Shown here piece by piece: positions 24,580 through 34,667 of a stretch of 43,129 bases of DNA; the stretch's first letter is position 1; each line of letters opens with the position of its first letter. A model generated the notes under the pieces. The model saw nothing but the letters and a program-made list of their open reading frames with translations. It had not been told where the DNA came from and searched no databases. The stretch comes from UBA6168 sp964573725 (lineage in GTDB: Bacteria > Bacteroidota > Bacteroidia > Chitinophagales > Saprospiraceae). The position numbers and the translations under genes were made by a program. The stretch is from positions 1 through 43,129 of the forward strand of contig CAZNLJ010000041.1 in NCBI GenBank assembly GCA_964573725.1. Direction: 5' to 3'.

Positions 24580-27500
24580 ATGACCCTGCAACCCGGACAA
24601 ATCGTCAAGAACCTCATAGCTTCCGAGCCCGTTGTCATCCTGGACATCCGGCCGATGAGTTCGATGTTTTCCATCAGATATACCGGTGTCAACACCAACC
24701 AGGTGAACTCCAAGGTAGTGAGTCAGGCGACCCTGGACACCCTGGAAGTGGTGGCGGCAGCAGGCAATTTCCACTTCAAAGGAGATGCCGAACAATTCTC
24801 GTTATTCGCCGAAGCGGAACGGATCAACTCCGCCTACCAGTTCGATCCCCTTTTTGCCGTCAATTGCAGCATCGTGGACCCCCTTCCCCACCAGGTGGAA
24901 GCCGTTTACAAATTCCTGCTTCCGCTTCCGAGAATCCGGTTCCTGCTGGCCGATGATACGGGAGCCGGCAAGACCATCATGACCGGTCTGCTCATCAAGG
25001 AGCTGATGATGCGAGGGCTGATTGAGCGCGTCCTCATCGTGACACCCGGCGGCCTGACCAAACAATGGCAGGAAGATGAAATGGGCGTGAAATTCAACAT
25101 CCATTTCACCCTTGTCAACAGGAGCCTTTTCACCGCCGAGCCGAATGTGTTCCAGACGGCCGACCGGATTGTCACCTCCATCGACTTCCTGAGCCGGGAG
25201 GATGTCCTGAACGTAGCCGGCAATGCCCATTGGGATATGATCGTGTTCGACGAGAGTCACAAACTCTCGGCATACGATTACGGCACCAAACAATACCTGT
25301 CGCAACGATACCTGGCGGCGCAGACCTTGTCACGGCGATGCGAACACCTGCTGTTGCTGACCGCCACACCGCACCGCGGCCGGAAGGACACCTTCAAGAA
25401 ACTGCTCCAATTGCTGGACGAAGACATCTTCGCCACCGAGGAACTTGCCGCCACCCGGGTCAAGGAACTGGGGCACAACGGCATCAACCGTTTCTTCATC
25501 CGACGGCTCAAGGAAGAGATGAAAGACTGGCAGGGCCGCCCCCTCTTCAAGAACCGGTTTACGAGGACCGTCTCCTACGAGCTGACCCCTGAGGAGAAGG
25601 ATTTGTATGATGCCGTCACCCGCTACCTGACCAAAAAGAAGGAGGAAGCCTCCGAAACCAGGAACATCCATGTTTCCCTGGCCCTCACGGTCATGCAACG
25701 CCGGTTGGCAAGCTCCATCTACGCCATTCAGAATACGCTGGAAAAAAGATGGAAGGCACTCCAGGCCATCGTCGACGAGGTCAAGCGCAATCCCAACCTT
25801 TGGAACCAAAGGCATAAACTGGAAGGCTATGATGTCGCAGACATCACCGATTACGAGGAGTTGGACGACGACGCGCGGGACGGCCTGGACAACATCCTTT
25901 CCGACCCGAAGAAATTCAAGCTCTTCACCACTGCCAAAAGCCAGAAGGAAATCCAGGATGAAGCGGCAGAGGTCAAGCGGCTGTTCGAGAAAGCCCGGAC
26001 CCTGTACAACAGGCGACAGGAGGAAATCAAGTTCCAAAAGCTGCAGGAGCTCCTGAAATCGGAAGGCGTGCTGGAGTCGGGCGAGAAACTCGTGATTTTC
26101 ACCGAACACAAGGACACCCTGATCTACCTGGAGGAACGGCTGTCAAAAAGCGGCGGCTACAAGGTCGCTACCATCCACGGCGGAAAGGCGGTGGATGAAC
26201 GCCGACAGGCACAGTGGGCTTTCGCCAAGCCCGATACCCAACTTCTCATCGCTACCGATGCCGCCGGCGAAGGTATCAACCTGCAGTTCTGCCGCCTGCT
26301 CATCAACTGGGATATCCCTTGGAATCCCAACCGGCTGGAACAGCGCATGGGGCGTATCCACCGCTATGGCCAAAAACAGGACGTACTGGTCTTCAATATG
26401 GTCGCCGGCAATACCAAGGAGGGGAAAGTCCTCCAACGCCTGCTGCTCAAACTCGACCAGATCCGCGAAAGCATCGGAGACGACCGCGTCTACGATGTGA
26501 TCCAGGACATACTGGAGAACGTCAGTCTCGGTGACATACACGATTCCGTGCTCAACGGCCGGCATACGAAAATGGACGAGCTCCTGGAGCAGGATTCCCG
26601 CACATTCGAAGCCAACGCCAGGGAAAAGTTGAAGAAACAACGGGAAGAATTGGCCCACAGCCAGGTCAACTTCCCGGATGCCCGCCGATTGAAGGAAAAT
26701 TCCGACGAAAAACGACTGCAACCCATCTATATCCGCCTTTTCTTCGAGAAGGCCTTCCGATACCTGGGCGGACAATCCTCGACCGTGCGGCCTTCCATCT
26801 TCCAAATCGATGTCATGCCGGAGGCCGTGGCCGCCGAGCTGCGGGCCACACACAACCTGCAATTCGACAACATCCGCTCCCTGCAGTACTGTTTCGACAA
26901 GCAGCTGTTCCTCGAATACCAACAGCTGGGCGATTTGGGCAAGGTGTATTACATCAATCCCGGAAACCTGGTCTTCGACAGCCTCGTCAACGTCGTCCGA
27001 CATCTTTTTCGAGAGGACATGCTCAAGGGGACCATCCTCGTCTCCCCGGACGACAAGGCGGAATACCTGGCTTACTTCGTGAAATGCCAGATTGTCGACG
27101 ACCGGCCCAACCGCCGGACGGACAGCATCGCCGACGAGAGGCTGGTCATGGTCTGCCGGGACCCGGACGGAAGCTTCCGACTGACCTCGCCCGCGAAGTT
27201 CATCGACCTCCATCCCCCTGCAGAATTCACCAAACCCATACACCCTCCCGAATCGGTTGATGCCGCAGCAGTCGTGGATTGGGCCTTTGAGCATATCAGC
27301 CTCCCCCAACTTGAAGATACCCGGGAACAAGTCCGCCGAGATTGCACCGAACGGAAGGCCTACCTCGAATCCGCCTTCACCCAAGTCATCCTCGACCTGC
27401 AGCGGGATATCCATGGTTGGCAGCAGAAACTTCTCTACGGGGATACGCGCGTCCAGGAAAAAATTCACCTGGTGCAAACCCGGATCAATGAGCTCATCCA

Positions 27501-28026
27501 AAAAAAACAGGACCGATTGGAAAACCTGGCCCTGATGGAAGAGCTGAACCCAAAACCGCCGGAAGTGTTGGGTTGCGCCTATGTCGTGCCTTTGTCGCAG
27601 GTCGAGTACCAGGGCCACTACGGCATGAGCCGGGATGACGAGGCGGAGGCCGTCGCCATGCAGGTAGCCATGGATTTCGAAAGGAACGACGGTTGGCGGC
27701 CCACCGACGTAAGTGCCAACAACGAAGGATACGACATCCGGAGCATCAGCCCGGAGGAGCTGAAACGCTACATCGAGGTCAAGGGCCGCAGCGGCCCGGA
27801 TGGCAGCGTCATGCTCAGCGAAAACGAATGGAACCGCCTGGCCCAACTGGGAGAGGCCGCCTGGCTGTATATCGTCCTCCACTGCAAGTCTTCTCCCGAA
27901 CTGTACCGCATCCAAAACCCCGCGGTCGAGCTGACCTTCGAACGCAGGCCCAAAGGGGTGCAATTCTTCCTGCCGATGTCGGCATGGAGAGACAAGAACA
28001 ACCACCATGTACCTGCAAAAGCTTAG
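24580..28026 (+). CDS. SNF2-family helicase with C-terminal DUF3883 domain
   Basis: 1148 residues from ATG at 24580 (MTLQPGQIVKNL), 53 bp after the promoter. The first RecA-like domain has the Q-region LPHQVEAVYKFLL, Walker A DDTGAGKT (K131) and Walker B DESH (D224). The second has ATDAAGEGINLQ and QRMGRIHRYGQ (near residue 588), the standard SNF2/RapA-type set. A long helical region follows, and residues 1045-1110 form the DUF3883 domain (YDIRSISPEELKRYIEVKGRS), whose D...E-V-K pattern resembles a PD-(D/E)xK nuclease core. Helicases of this kind, DrmD-like, translocate on duplex DNA in DISARM and related defence systems. It heads the cassette; the next frame overlaps by 20 bp. Loss of nuclease activity cannot be judged from sequence alone. 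Confidence 0.9.
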   Translation: MTLQPGQIVKNLIASEPVVILDIRPMSSMFSIRYTGVNTNQVNSKVVSQATLDTLEVVAAAGNFHFKGDAEQFSLFAEAERINSAYQFDPLFAVNCSIVDPLPHQVEAVYKFLLPLPRIRFLLADDTGAGKTIMTGLLIKELMMRGLIERVLIVTPGGLTKQWQEDEMGVKFNIHFTLVNRSLFTAEPNVFQTADRIVTSIDFLSREDVLNVAGNAHWDMIVFDESHKLSAYDYGTKQYLSQRYLAAQTLSRRCEHLLLLTATPHRGRKDTFKKLLQLLDEDIFATEELAATRVKELGHNGINRFFIRRLKEEMKDWQGRPLFKNRFTRTVSYELTPEEKDLYDAVTRYLTKKKEEASETRNIHVSLALTVMQRRLASSIYAIQNTLEKRWKALQAIVDEVKRNPNLWNQRHKLEGYDVADITDYEELDDDARDGLDNILSDPKKFKLFTTAKSQKEIQDEAAEVKRLFEKARTLYNRRQEEIKFQKLQELLKSEGVLESGEKLVIFTEHKDTLIYLEERLSKSGGYKVATIHGGKAVDERRQAQWAFAKPDTQLLIATDAAGEGINLQFCRLLINWDIPWNPNRLEQRMGRIHRYGQKQDVLVFNMVAGNTKEGKVLQRLLLKLDQIRESIGDDRVYDVIQDILENVSLGDIHDSVLNGRHTKMDELLEQDSRTFEANAREKLKKQREELAHSQVNFPDARRLKENSDEKRLQPIYIRLFFEKAFRYLGGQSSTVRPSIFQIDVMPEAVAAELRATHNLQFDNIRSLQYCFDKQLFLEYQQLGDLGKVYYINPGNLVFDSLVNVVRHLFREDMLKGTILVSPDDKAEYLAYFVKCQIVDDRPNRRTDSIADERLVMVCRDPDGSFRLTSPAKFIDLHPPAEFTKPIHPPESVDAAAVVDWAFEHISLPQLEDTREQVRRDCTERKAYLESAFTQVILDLQRDIHGWQQKLLYGDTRVQEKIHLVQTRINELIQKKQDRLENLALMEELNPKPPEVLGCAYVVPLSQVEYQGHYGMSRDDEAEAVAMQVAMDFERNDGWRPTDVSANNEGYDIRSISPEELKRYIEVKGRSGPDGSVMLSENEWNRLAQLGEAAWLYIVLHCKSSPELYRIQNPAVELTFERRPKGVQFFLPMSAWRDKNNHHVPAKA

Positions 28027-28180
28027 GATAGAGAACATACGGTCCATTTCAAGTTTTGAAATGACCTTTTCGGAACCTGCCGGCTGGCATGTCATTCTCG
28101 GGGACAAAGACGCGCTTAAATCCGGTATCATTTGCGCCCCCGAGGTACTCACCTGGCTAAACGCAAACCATGCAAGCTAA
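28007..28180 (+). pseudogene. 57-codon N-terminal remnant of an AAA ATPase
   Basis: A short frame starting ATG at 28007, overlapping the helicase end by 20 bp and the methyltransferase start by 11 bp. It reads MYLQKLRIENIRSISSFEM, then GWHVILGDKDALKSGIIC. This is the usual opening of AAA_23/OLD-like ATPases (LKIENIRSI..., HVILGDNGSGKSxII), but the Walker A glycine is Leu and most of the protein is missing, as if an internal deletion joined the N-terminus to a short tail ending WLNANHAS. Because it links two genes by overlaps, it may survive only to carry translation across the junction. A functional microprotein cannot be excluded. Too short for domain searches to be decisive. Confidence 0.65.
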
Positions 28181-31100
28181 GAAACTCATAGAAGTCGCCA
28201 TGCCGATCAAGGAAATATCGGCTGAAAGTGTGCGCGACAAATCCATCCGGCACGGCCATATCTCCACCCTACACCTGTGGTGGGCCCGCCGCCCGCTGCC
28301 GGTCTGCCGAGCCGTGGTCTTCGCCAGCCTGGTCCCGGACCCCCTCGACGAACACTGCCCGCCGGCTTTCCGCGATGCGGTGGGCCTGCTGCTGGGCCCC
28401 GCCCATAATCCCGGCGACCCCTACAAGCCCTATGCGGACATTCCCTGGACCGCCGTCTACGACCCCATGCCGGATAATCTCCGCAACCGGCTGCAATTGT
28501 TCATCGGCAAGTTCACCGACGATATGCAGCAACACCTGCTGCACCGCAAACCCAAGCCGGCCGCCGGGCACCAACTCAGCCCCTTCAGCCTGATAAAATG
28601 GGACAACAAGAACAACCGGCAGATTATCGGCAAGGCCCGGAAACTCATCTGGGTCGCCCACAATGCCACCCCCGACAGCTCGGCCGCCGACCTGCTCCTG
28701 GATTTCGAACGCCATGACCAGGCGGTCATTCAGGCGGAACGCGAACTGTACGAGCTGACTGACCGACACCTGGATTCCGATGAAGCCCGCCGACGCTCGG
28801 ACCGGCTCCAAACGGCCATCGATGCTTTCCTCGACCGGATGCCCAAGGTGTTCGACCCCTTCGCCGGCGGTGGCGCCATCCCGCTCGAAGCCGCCCGCCT
28901 CGGCTGCCGTACCTTCGGCAATGACATCAATCCGGTGGCCCATATCATCCAGAAAGGCAGCCTGGAATTCCCGCAACGCTTCGGCAAACCTATCGTCCTC
29001 TCCCCGGCGGAGTTCGTCCGGCTGTACGGCGAGGAGGCCCTCCGGAATGTTCCCCACGATTGGAAATCCTTCTCCCGCGGCGATACCGCCGCCATCCGAC
29101 TACCTAACCGGCTCAGCTTCGATGTGGAGTTTTTCGCCAAGAAATTACTCGCCCGCTCCGAACAGGAAATCGGCCGTTTCTACCCCGCTGATGACAAGGG
29201 AAACAAACCCATCGCCTACTACTGGGCCCGCGTCGGTACCTGCAGCAACCCCAGCTGCCAAGCCGAAGTCCCCCTCCTCAAAGGGTTCTACCTGGCCAAT
29301 ACCGCCACCAAACAGGTTTACCTCCACCCGGTCATCCAAGGTAAGGAAATCAGCTTCGAAATCAGATATGGGAAATGTGAGGTGGAAGAGGGATGGAATA
29401 AGCGGGCAAATCTGATTTGTCCAATCTGTGGTAGTTTTTCTGATACAAAAATAATAAAATCACAGTTTTCAAAGGGTTTAACAAAAGATAGGCTAATTGC
29501 TGTAATTGAAGAAGGACAGACAGGAAAACATTACAGATTGCCGACATTTAACGAAGAAGAAATCGTTAATCTAATTCCTTTAGTTGAAAAACCTCGAGAA
29601 TTGATGCCCCAAAACGATTCAATGAACCTTAAAATTCCTTTTTGGGGATACAAAGGATTTGGCGACATGTTCTCCCCCCGCCAGATTCTCGCCCTCCACA
29701 CCCTCGTAAAAAACATACAGGCCTTGAAACCGGAGATTTTCGGGCTGTTCGGGGAGGAATATGGCAAGGCGGTGGTGACGTATTTGGGGATTTTGATGGA
29801 TAGGGGAAGTGCTATATCTACATCTTTTGGCAGATGGGATACAACAAGAGAAAACGTACAAAGTCCATTTTCAAAGCAGGCTATTCCAATGATATTTGAT
29901 TATCCAGAAAGCAATCTTTTTGGAGCAACCACCGGAAGTTTGACCAACCAGCTGGAATGGCTGAAAAGATACATCGAATCAGAGAGTACCCACCCATTCC
30001 AGGTGACATCGCATAATGCATCCAGCGGGGACCATGCACAGTTTCCCGCAAAATACCTCGATGCCGTCGTCACCGACCCGCCGTACTACGATGCCATCGC
30101 CTACGCGGATTTGTCGGATTTCTTCTATGTATGGTTGAAGAGGACGGTCGGCGATATGTACCCTTTGAATTTCGCCACTCCGCAAACCCCTAAATCTGAG
30201 GAATGTACGGCACTCAAGCACCACCGGAACAACAGCAAGGAGGAGGCGAAGCAACATTTCGAAGCCAAGCTGACCCAGATATTCGATGCGATGGAGCGGC
30301 AGACCGCACAAATAGTAAGCATCATGTTCGCCCATCAAAGTACGGAAGCCTGGACTACCCTCTGCAACTCCATCCTGGGTGCCCGGATGAACATCACCGG
30401 CAGCTGGCCGGTCGATACGGAGATGGCCAACCGCAGTCTCGGATTGGCGGGGGCGGTGTTGGCCTCCTCCGTCACCGTTTCCGCGCGGCCGGCGGACCGG
30501 CGGGGGGTCGGCGATTACCGGGAGATAAGGCGGGCGATCGAGCGGCGGGTGGCGCGGGAGGTGGAGTTCCTGTACCGCTTGGGTTTCCGGGGCGCGGATT
30601 TGTTGACCGCCTGTTTCGGGCAGGCGGTGAGCGAGTTCGGGCGGCACGAGCGGGTGGAGAAGGCCGACGGCACCTTGATAACGGTGGCGGAGTTGCTGGA
30701 GATGGCCCGGGAGAGCGCTTTCAGCGCCCTGGTGCAGGGGTTCGAGGGCGATGAGCCCACGAAGTTCTACATCGGCTGGCTGCAGCTCTACGGCTTCACG
30801 GAGAGCGACTTCGACGACGCCGCCAAATTCACCAAGGTCGGACTGCGCATCGACGTGCAGGACTTGTTCCGGGACCACATCCTGATCCGGCAGGGGAAGA
30901 AGCAGACCCTGGCCGGATTTGCCGAGCGGGCGGTCGCCAACCGGCAGTTGGGCGAACGGGAGGGCGGCCCGCTCATCGACCAGGTCCATAAGGCGATGCA
31001 CCTGTACAAGGGCAGCAACCGGGCGCTGCTCGTGGCCTATCTCCACCGGTTCGCCACCAATCCGGACAGTCCGTTCTGGCGGGTGCTCACCGCCGTATCG

Positions 31101-31229
31101 GAGCTGTTGCCCGCCGGCTGCGAGGACCACCGGCAAGCCACCGGCCTGCTGGCCAACAAGGACAGCCTGCTCCGGGAAAGCCAGGCCGCCGGAAAACCAA
31201 CTTCTGAACAAACCAAACTTTTCGAATAA
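28170..31229 (+). CDS. DUF1156-type DNA adenine methyltransferase
   Basis: 1019 residues; the ATG lies within the previous frame. The N-terminal DUF1156 domain is unmistakable (KKLIEVAMPIKEISAES, IRHGHISTLHLWWARRPLPVCRAVVFASL). The AdoMet site is FDPFAGGG (F228) followed by GNDINPVA. The amino-methyltransferase catalytic motif is DPPY (D636-Y639) in AVVTDPPYYDAIAYADLSDFFYVWLKR. Between them a probable zinc ribbon is formed by CSNPSC and CPIC. The protein probably methylates adenine (N6) and marks host DNA. Codons 411-490 and about 545-600 are strikingly AT-rich (34% and 38% GC against about 60% around them). The DUF499 gene begins 5 bp after the stop. DUF1156/DUF499 pairs are known from defence islands. 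Confidence 0.92.
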   Translation: MQAKKLIEVAMPIKEISAESVRDKSIRHGHISTLHLWWARRPLPVCRAVVFASLVPDPLDEHCPPAFRDAVGLLLGPAHNPGDPYKPYADIPWTAVYDPMPDNLRNRLQLFIGKFTDDMQQHLLHRKPKPAAGHQLSPFSLIKWDNKNNRQIIGKARKLIWVAHNATPDSSAADLLLDFERHDQAVIQAERELYELTDRHLDSDEARRRSDRLQTAIDAFLDRMPKVFDPFAGGGAIPLEAARLGCRTFGNDINPVAHIIQKGSLEFPQRFGKPIVLSPAEFVRLYGEEALRNVPHDWKSFSRGDTAAIRLPNRLSFDVEFFAKKLLARSEQEIGRFYPADDKGNKPIAYYWARVGTCSNPSCQAEVPLLKGFYLANTATKQVYLHPVIQGKEISFEIRYGKCEVEEGWNKRANLICPICGSFSDTKIIKSQFSKGLTKDRLIAVIEEGQTGKHYRLPTFNEEEIVNLIPLVEKPRELMPQNDSMNLKIPFWGYKGFGDMFSPRQILALHTLVKNIQALKPEIFGLFGEEYGKAVVTYLGILMDRGSAISTSFGRWDTTRENVQSPFSKQAIPMIFDYPESNLFGATTGSLTNQLEWLKRYIESESTHPFQVTSHNASSGDHAQFPAKYLDAVVTDPPYYDAIAYADLSDFFYVWLKRTVGDMYPLNFATPQTPKSEECTALKHHRNNSKEEAKQHFEAKLTQIFDAMERQTAQIVSIMFAHQSTEAWTTLCNSILGARMNITGSWPVDTEMANRSLGLAGAVLASSVTVSARPADRRGVGDYREIRRAIERRVAREVEFLYRLGFRGADLLTACFGQAVSEFGRHERVEKADGTLITVAELLEMARESAFSALVQGFEGDEPTKFYIGWLQLYGFTESDFDDAAKFTKVGLRIDVQDLFRDHILIRQGKKQTLAGFAERAVANRQLGEREGGPLIDQVHKAMHLYKGSNRALLVAYLHRFATNPDSPFWRVLTAVSELLPAGCEDHRQATGLLANKDSLLRESQAAGKPTSEQTKLFE

Positions 31230-31234
31230 GGCAC

Positions 31235-34200
31235 ATGATCATCCAACAGAACCAACAAGACAACCTGTTCAAGGCCTTCGGCCTGTTCATCGAGGCCTTC
31301 CGGCCTTACGTCGTGGAGCTTTTGCAAAAGGAAGCCGGCGAGCGGTGGCCGGTTTGGTATGTGGAGGCATTGTCCTATAGTCAGCGCGACCTGTGGAACA
31401 AAGGACTCCGGGCCGAATCCGCACCGGAATCGCTGATCGATTATCCACAGCTCAAGCACTTCGCCCTGAAATACCGGGACCTGCTGCGCAAGGATTTCGG
31501 CAGGGATGTCAACAAGCTGGCCACCCGGCTGGAAACCATCTGCGACATCCGCAACAAGCTGGCCCATTTCAGTGAAATCAGTGCGGACGAGTATGCGGAG
31601 ACCTTCATCAACATGAAGAGCATCGCCCGCTCCATCCGCATGGAGGAACTCGAGGAGGTGCTGGCCCGGCTCCAGGATGCGGATGCACAGGCCCCGTCAC
31701 CACGCCCCGACCCGGAAACCCGGCCCGCGCCCGTGACCTCCGGCCCGCTGATACCCTGGTTCCGGGTCGTCAACCCACACCTCGATATCCGACAAGGCCG
31801 GCTCGACGAATCGGTCTTCGCCGCCAACCTGGCGGAAGTGGCGCTCGGCAACGGCAGGGAGATCTACAGCAACCCGGGCATGTTCTTCTCCAAGACTTAT
31901 TTCACCGCCGGCCTCCGCAACGTGGCCAAGTCCGTCCTGACAGGGCTCAACGGAAAGGAGGATGCAGAAAACAGGGTCATCTCCCTGCAGACCGGTTTCG
32001 GGGGCGGCAAGACCCATACCCTGATTTCCCTCTACCACCTGGCCAAATGGGGGCGCAGGGCCATCGGATCCGGCTACACGCGGGAACTGCTCGACCATAC
32101 CGGTGTTCCGGAGTTCGACAGTGCCCGGATCGCGGTCTTCACCAACACCACCAACGATCCCGCCAACGGCCGCCATACGGAGGACGGCCTGCATATACAG
32201 ACCATCTGGGGAGAACTCGCTTACCAGCTGGGCGGCAAGGCCGCCTATGAACGCGTCCGCAAGAACGACGAAGGTCTGATCGCCCCCGCCGGGATCTTCA
32301 AGCATGTGCTGGAACAGTGCAAACCCGCCCTGCTCCTGATCGACGAGCTGGCCGACTACTGCGTCAAGGCTTCCGCCCGTAAAGCCGGAAATAGCAGCCT
32401 CGCGGACCAGACCATCAGCTTCATGCAGGAACTCACGGAAGCGGTCGCCGGTACCAACCATTGCGTAGCGGTCATCACCCTGCCGGCCAGCGTCCAGGAA
32501 GTCGGCAGCGCACCCGAGGCACAGGCCATCCTTGGCGCCTTGCAGCGGCGCGTAAGCCGGGTCGGTGCCGATACCCAACCCGTGGCGGATGAGGAAATCT
32601 ATGAGGTCATCCGGCGCAGGCTCTTCGAGGATATCGGCGATCCCGATACCGTCGAGATGGTGGCCAGCCGATACATGGCCATGTACCAGGAACATTGGTC
32701 CGAACTGCCCGCACATGCCAACAAGTCGGAATACAAACAGAAACTGATCAAATCCTACCCCTTCCATCCGGAACTCATTGATGTCTTCCGGGTCCGCTGG
32801 GCCAGCCACCACGATTTCCAACGGACAAGGGGCGTCCTGCGGTTGCTCGCGGCCATCGTCAGCGACGGCTGGAAAAGGCAGCAACAACTGGTCGGGGAAA
32901 ACGCCATGATCCACACCGGAACCGTCGATTTCTCCCGGCTGGATGCCCTCTCCGGCCAGCTGAAGAAACTGTACGGCAATGGCTACGACTCCGTCATCTC
33001 GGCCGACGTGGCCGGCTCCTCCTCCAATGCCTTCAAGGTCGATAACCTCAAACCCGGATACGGACAGTGGCAACTCACCCAATCCGTGGCCGCCGTCATC
33101 CTCCTCAACAGCTTCGGCAGCGAAGGCGCCAACCGGGGTGTCTCCGTCCAGGAACTTAAACTGAACCTGCTCAGCCCCAACGGCTTCAACCACAACAGCA
33201 TCAACGGGGCACTGGACGAGCTCGAAAGCTATGCCTACCACCTCTACTACGCCCAGTCCTCCGCATCCGGAAAAAGGTACTGGTTCCATACCAAACCCAA
33301 TATCAACATCCTCATCAACCAGGCCAAAGGGGATATCGGCGCAGATGCGGTGAATACGGAAATCATGGGCCGCCTGCAACAGAAAACCAGGAATATCCCC
33401 CTTTTCCATGTCCTGGTCGATCCGCCGGAGGATATTCCGGAGCAACGCAAACCGACCCTCCTGCTGCTCGGGCCGCAACAGGTGGCCCAAGCCGGCGGCA
33501 TCAAGGACAAGACCCGCCGCCTCATCGAAAAAATAGCCACCCGCAAAGGCAACAGCGAACGGATCTACCGCAATACGCTGCTGTTCCTGGTCTGCTCGGA
33601 ACTGGGTATCGGAAAACTCCAGACCGCCACCACGGAGTTCCTGGCCTGCAGAAAAATCCATGACGAATACCAATATCAGCTGGAAACGGAACAAAAGCTG
33701 GACCTTCGGAAGAGACTCGACGAGGCCACCCGGGCCGTGGATTCGGCCACGGCGGTCGCTTATTCCGTCGTCGTGAAACATTCCGTAAGAAACGGTCCGG
33801 CCACCCTGCAAATCCGGGGCCCGTTCAAGGATAACATCGAGCAACAACTCGGCTCCGTGCTGCCGGAGCTGCTCCGCGAGGAGGAATGGCTACTGGATTC
33901 GGTCGGACTCAATACCTTGAAGAACCACAACCTGTTCCCTTCCCCGGAAGGGAATATCAAGACCAGGGATGTCTATGAGGCTTTCCTCCGTTTTGACGAC
34001 AAACCGATGGTATCAAGCGTGGAGGCAGTCTCCAGGAGCATCCAACGGTATTGTGCAAACGGGGATTTTGGCATCGCCACCGGAGACGGATCCACTTTTA
34101 CCCGCTTTTTTTTCCGGGAACAGGTCCCTTTCTTCGATGTGGAGGATGCGACCTACTGGCTGGTGGATCCGTCGCAGCTGCCGGCCGCAGCGCCGCAAGA

Positions 34201-34522
34201 ACCGGGCGAATCACCACCGCAGCAGCCAGGCTCCGTCGGGGAACCGCTCCCGTCCGATACTTACGGAACTGATAACCCGACTGCACCGGCGGAATCCGCT
34301 CCTTTCCGCTCGGTCACTATCTCGGGAAAAGTCCCCTTGGAGCTTTACACGGAATTGTTCACCAGTTTCATCCTGCCACTGGCCGAAAATAAACTGGAAA
34401 TCGAAATCCGGCTCACCGCGCGTTCGACCGCCGTAAAGCCGCTGTCGGAAACCAGCCAATTGTATAAGGTCGTCAAGGAAGCCGCCAGCCAGCTGCGCCT
34501 CCGCCTGGAGGAGGAGCGGTGA
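31235..34522 (+). CDS. DUF499 ATPase with N-terminal Swt1-like HEPN domain
   Basis: 1095 residues. Residues 1-140 are all-helical and resemble the Swt1-type HEPN domain, including a full R-N-K-L-A-H (R106-H111), the RxxxxH motif that makes HEPN proteins RNases. Residues 155-700 are the DUF499 ATPase: GFGGGKTHT (K259) as Walker A and LLLIDELADYC (D370-E371) as Walker B, with a long family-specific region and the segment VISLQTG just before Walker A. The tail (about 1010-1095) ends in a small alpha/beta module, SGKVPLELYTELFTSFILP. DUF499 ATPases accompany DUF1156 methyltransferases and SNF2 helicases; their job is not settled, possibly sensing or motor activity. The HEPN motif suggests an RNA-cleaving abortive arm. 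145 bp follow before the next gene. Confidence 0.9.
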   Translation: MIIQQNQQDNLFKAFGLFIEAFRPYVVELLQKEAGERWPVWYVEALSYSQRDLWNKGLRAESAPESLIDYPQLKHFALKYRDLLRKDFGRDVNKLATRLETICDIRNKLAHFSEISADEYAETFINMKSIARSIRMEELEEVLARLQDADAQAPSPRPDPETRPAPVTSGPLIPWFRVVNPHLDIRQGRLDESVFAANLAEVALGNGREIYSNPGMFFSKTYFTAGLRNVAKSVLTGLNGKEDAENRVISLQTGFGGGKTHTLISLYHLAKWGRRAIGSGYTRELLDHTGVPEFDSARIAVFTNTTNDPANGRHTEDGLHIQTIWGELAYQLGGKAAYERVRKNDEGLIAPAGIFKHVLEQCKPALLLIDELADYCVKASARKAGNSSLADQTISFMQELTEAVAGTNHCVAVITLPASVQEVGSAPEAQAILGALQRRVSRVGADTQPVADEEIYEVIRRRLFEDIGDPDTVEMVASRYMAMYQEHWSELPAHANKSEYKQKLIKSYPFHPELIDVFRVRWASHHDFQRTRGVLRLLAAIVSDGWKRQQQLVGENAMIHTGTVDFSRLDALSGQLKKLYGNGYDSVISADVAGSSSNAFKVDNLKPGYGQWQLTQSVAAVILLNSFGSEGANRGVSVQELKLNLLSPNGFNHNSINGALDELESYAYHLYYAQSSASGKRYWFHTKPNINILINQAKGDIGADAVNTEIMGRLQQKTRNIPLFHVLVDPPEDIPEQRKPTLLLLGPQQVAQAGGIKDKTRRLIEKIATRKGNSERIYRNTLLFLVCSELGIGKLQTATTEFLACRKIHDEYQYQLETEQKLDLRKRLDEATRAVDSATAVAYSVVVKHSVRNGPATLQIRGPFKDNIEQQLGSVLPELLREEEWLLDSVGLNTLKNHNLFPSPEGNIKTRDVYEAFLRFDDKPMVSSVEAVSRSIQRYCANGDFGIATGDGSTFTRFFFREQVPFFDVEDATYWLVDPSQLPAAAPQEPGESPPQQPGSVGEPLPSDTYGTDNPTAPAESAPFRSVTISGKVPLELYTELFTSFILPLAENKLEIEIRLTARSTAVKPLSETSQLYKVVKEAASQLRLRLEEER

Positions 34523-34667
34523 CCGGAATGCCGGAAACAGCCGGAAACGGCGCTTGAGGCAATCGGAACAGCCGGACCGGGGCTGATGATCCGCCCGGAA
34601 GCAACAGGAACTGGTGAACACTAAAGGCATCCTTGTACCCCTTCGTATACCCACAACCACACTCCGC

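Noticed and set aside
28170..31229. Type III restriction Mod subunit or classical DISARM drmMI
   Set aside because: The N-terminal DUF1156 domain and the DUF499 partner fit a different group. drmA, drmB and drmC are absent, so calling this DISARM would go beyond the sequence.
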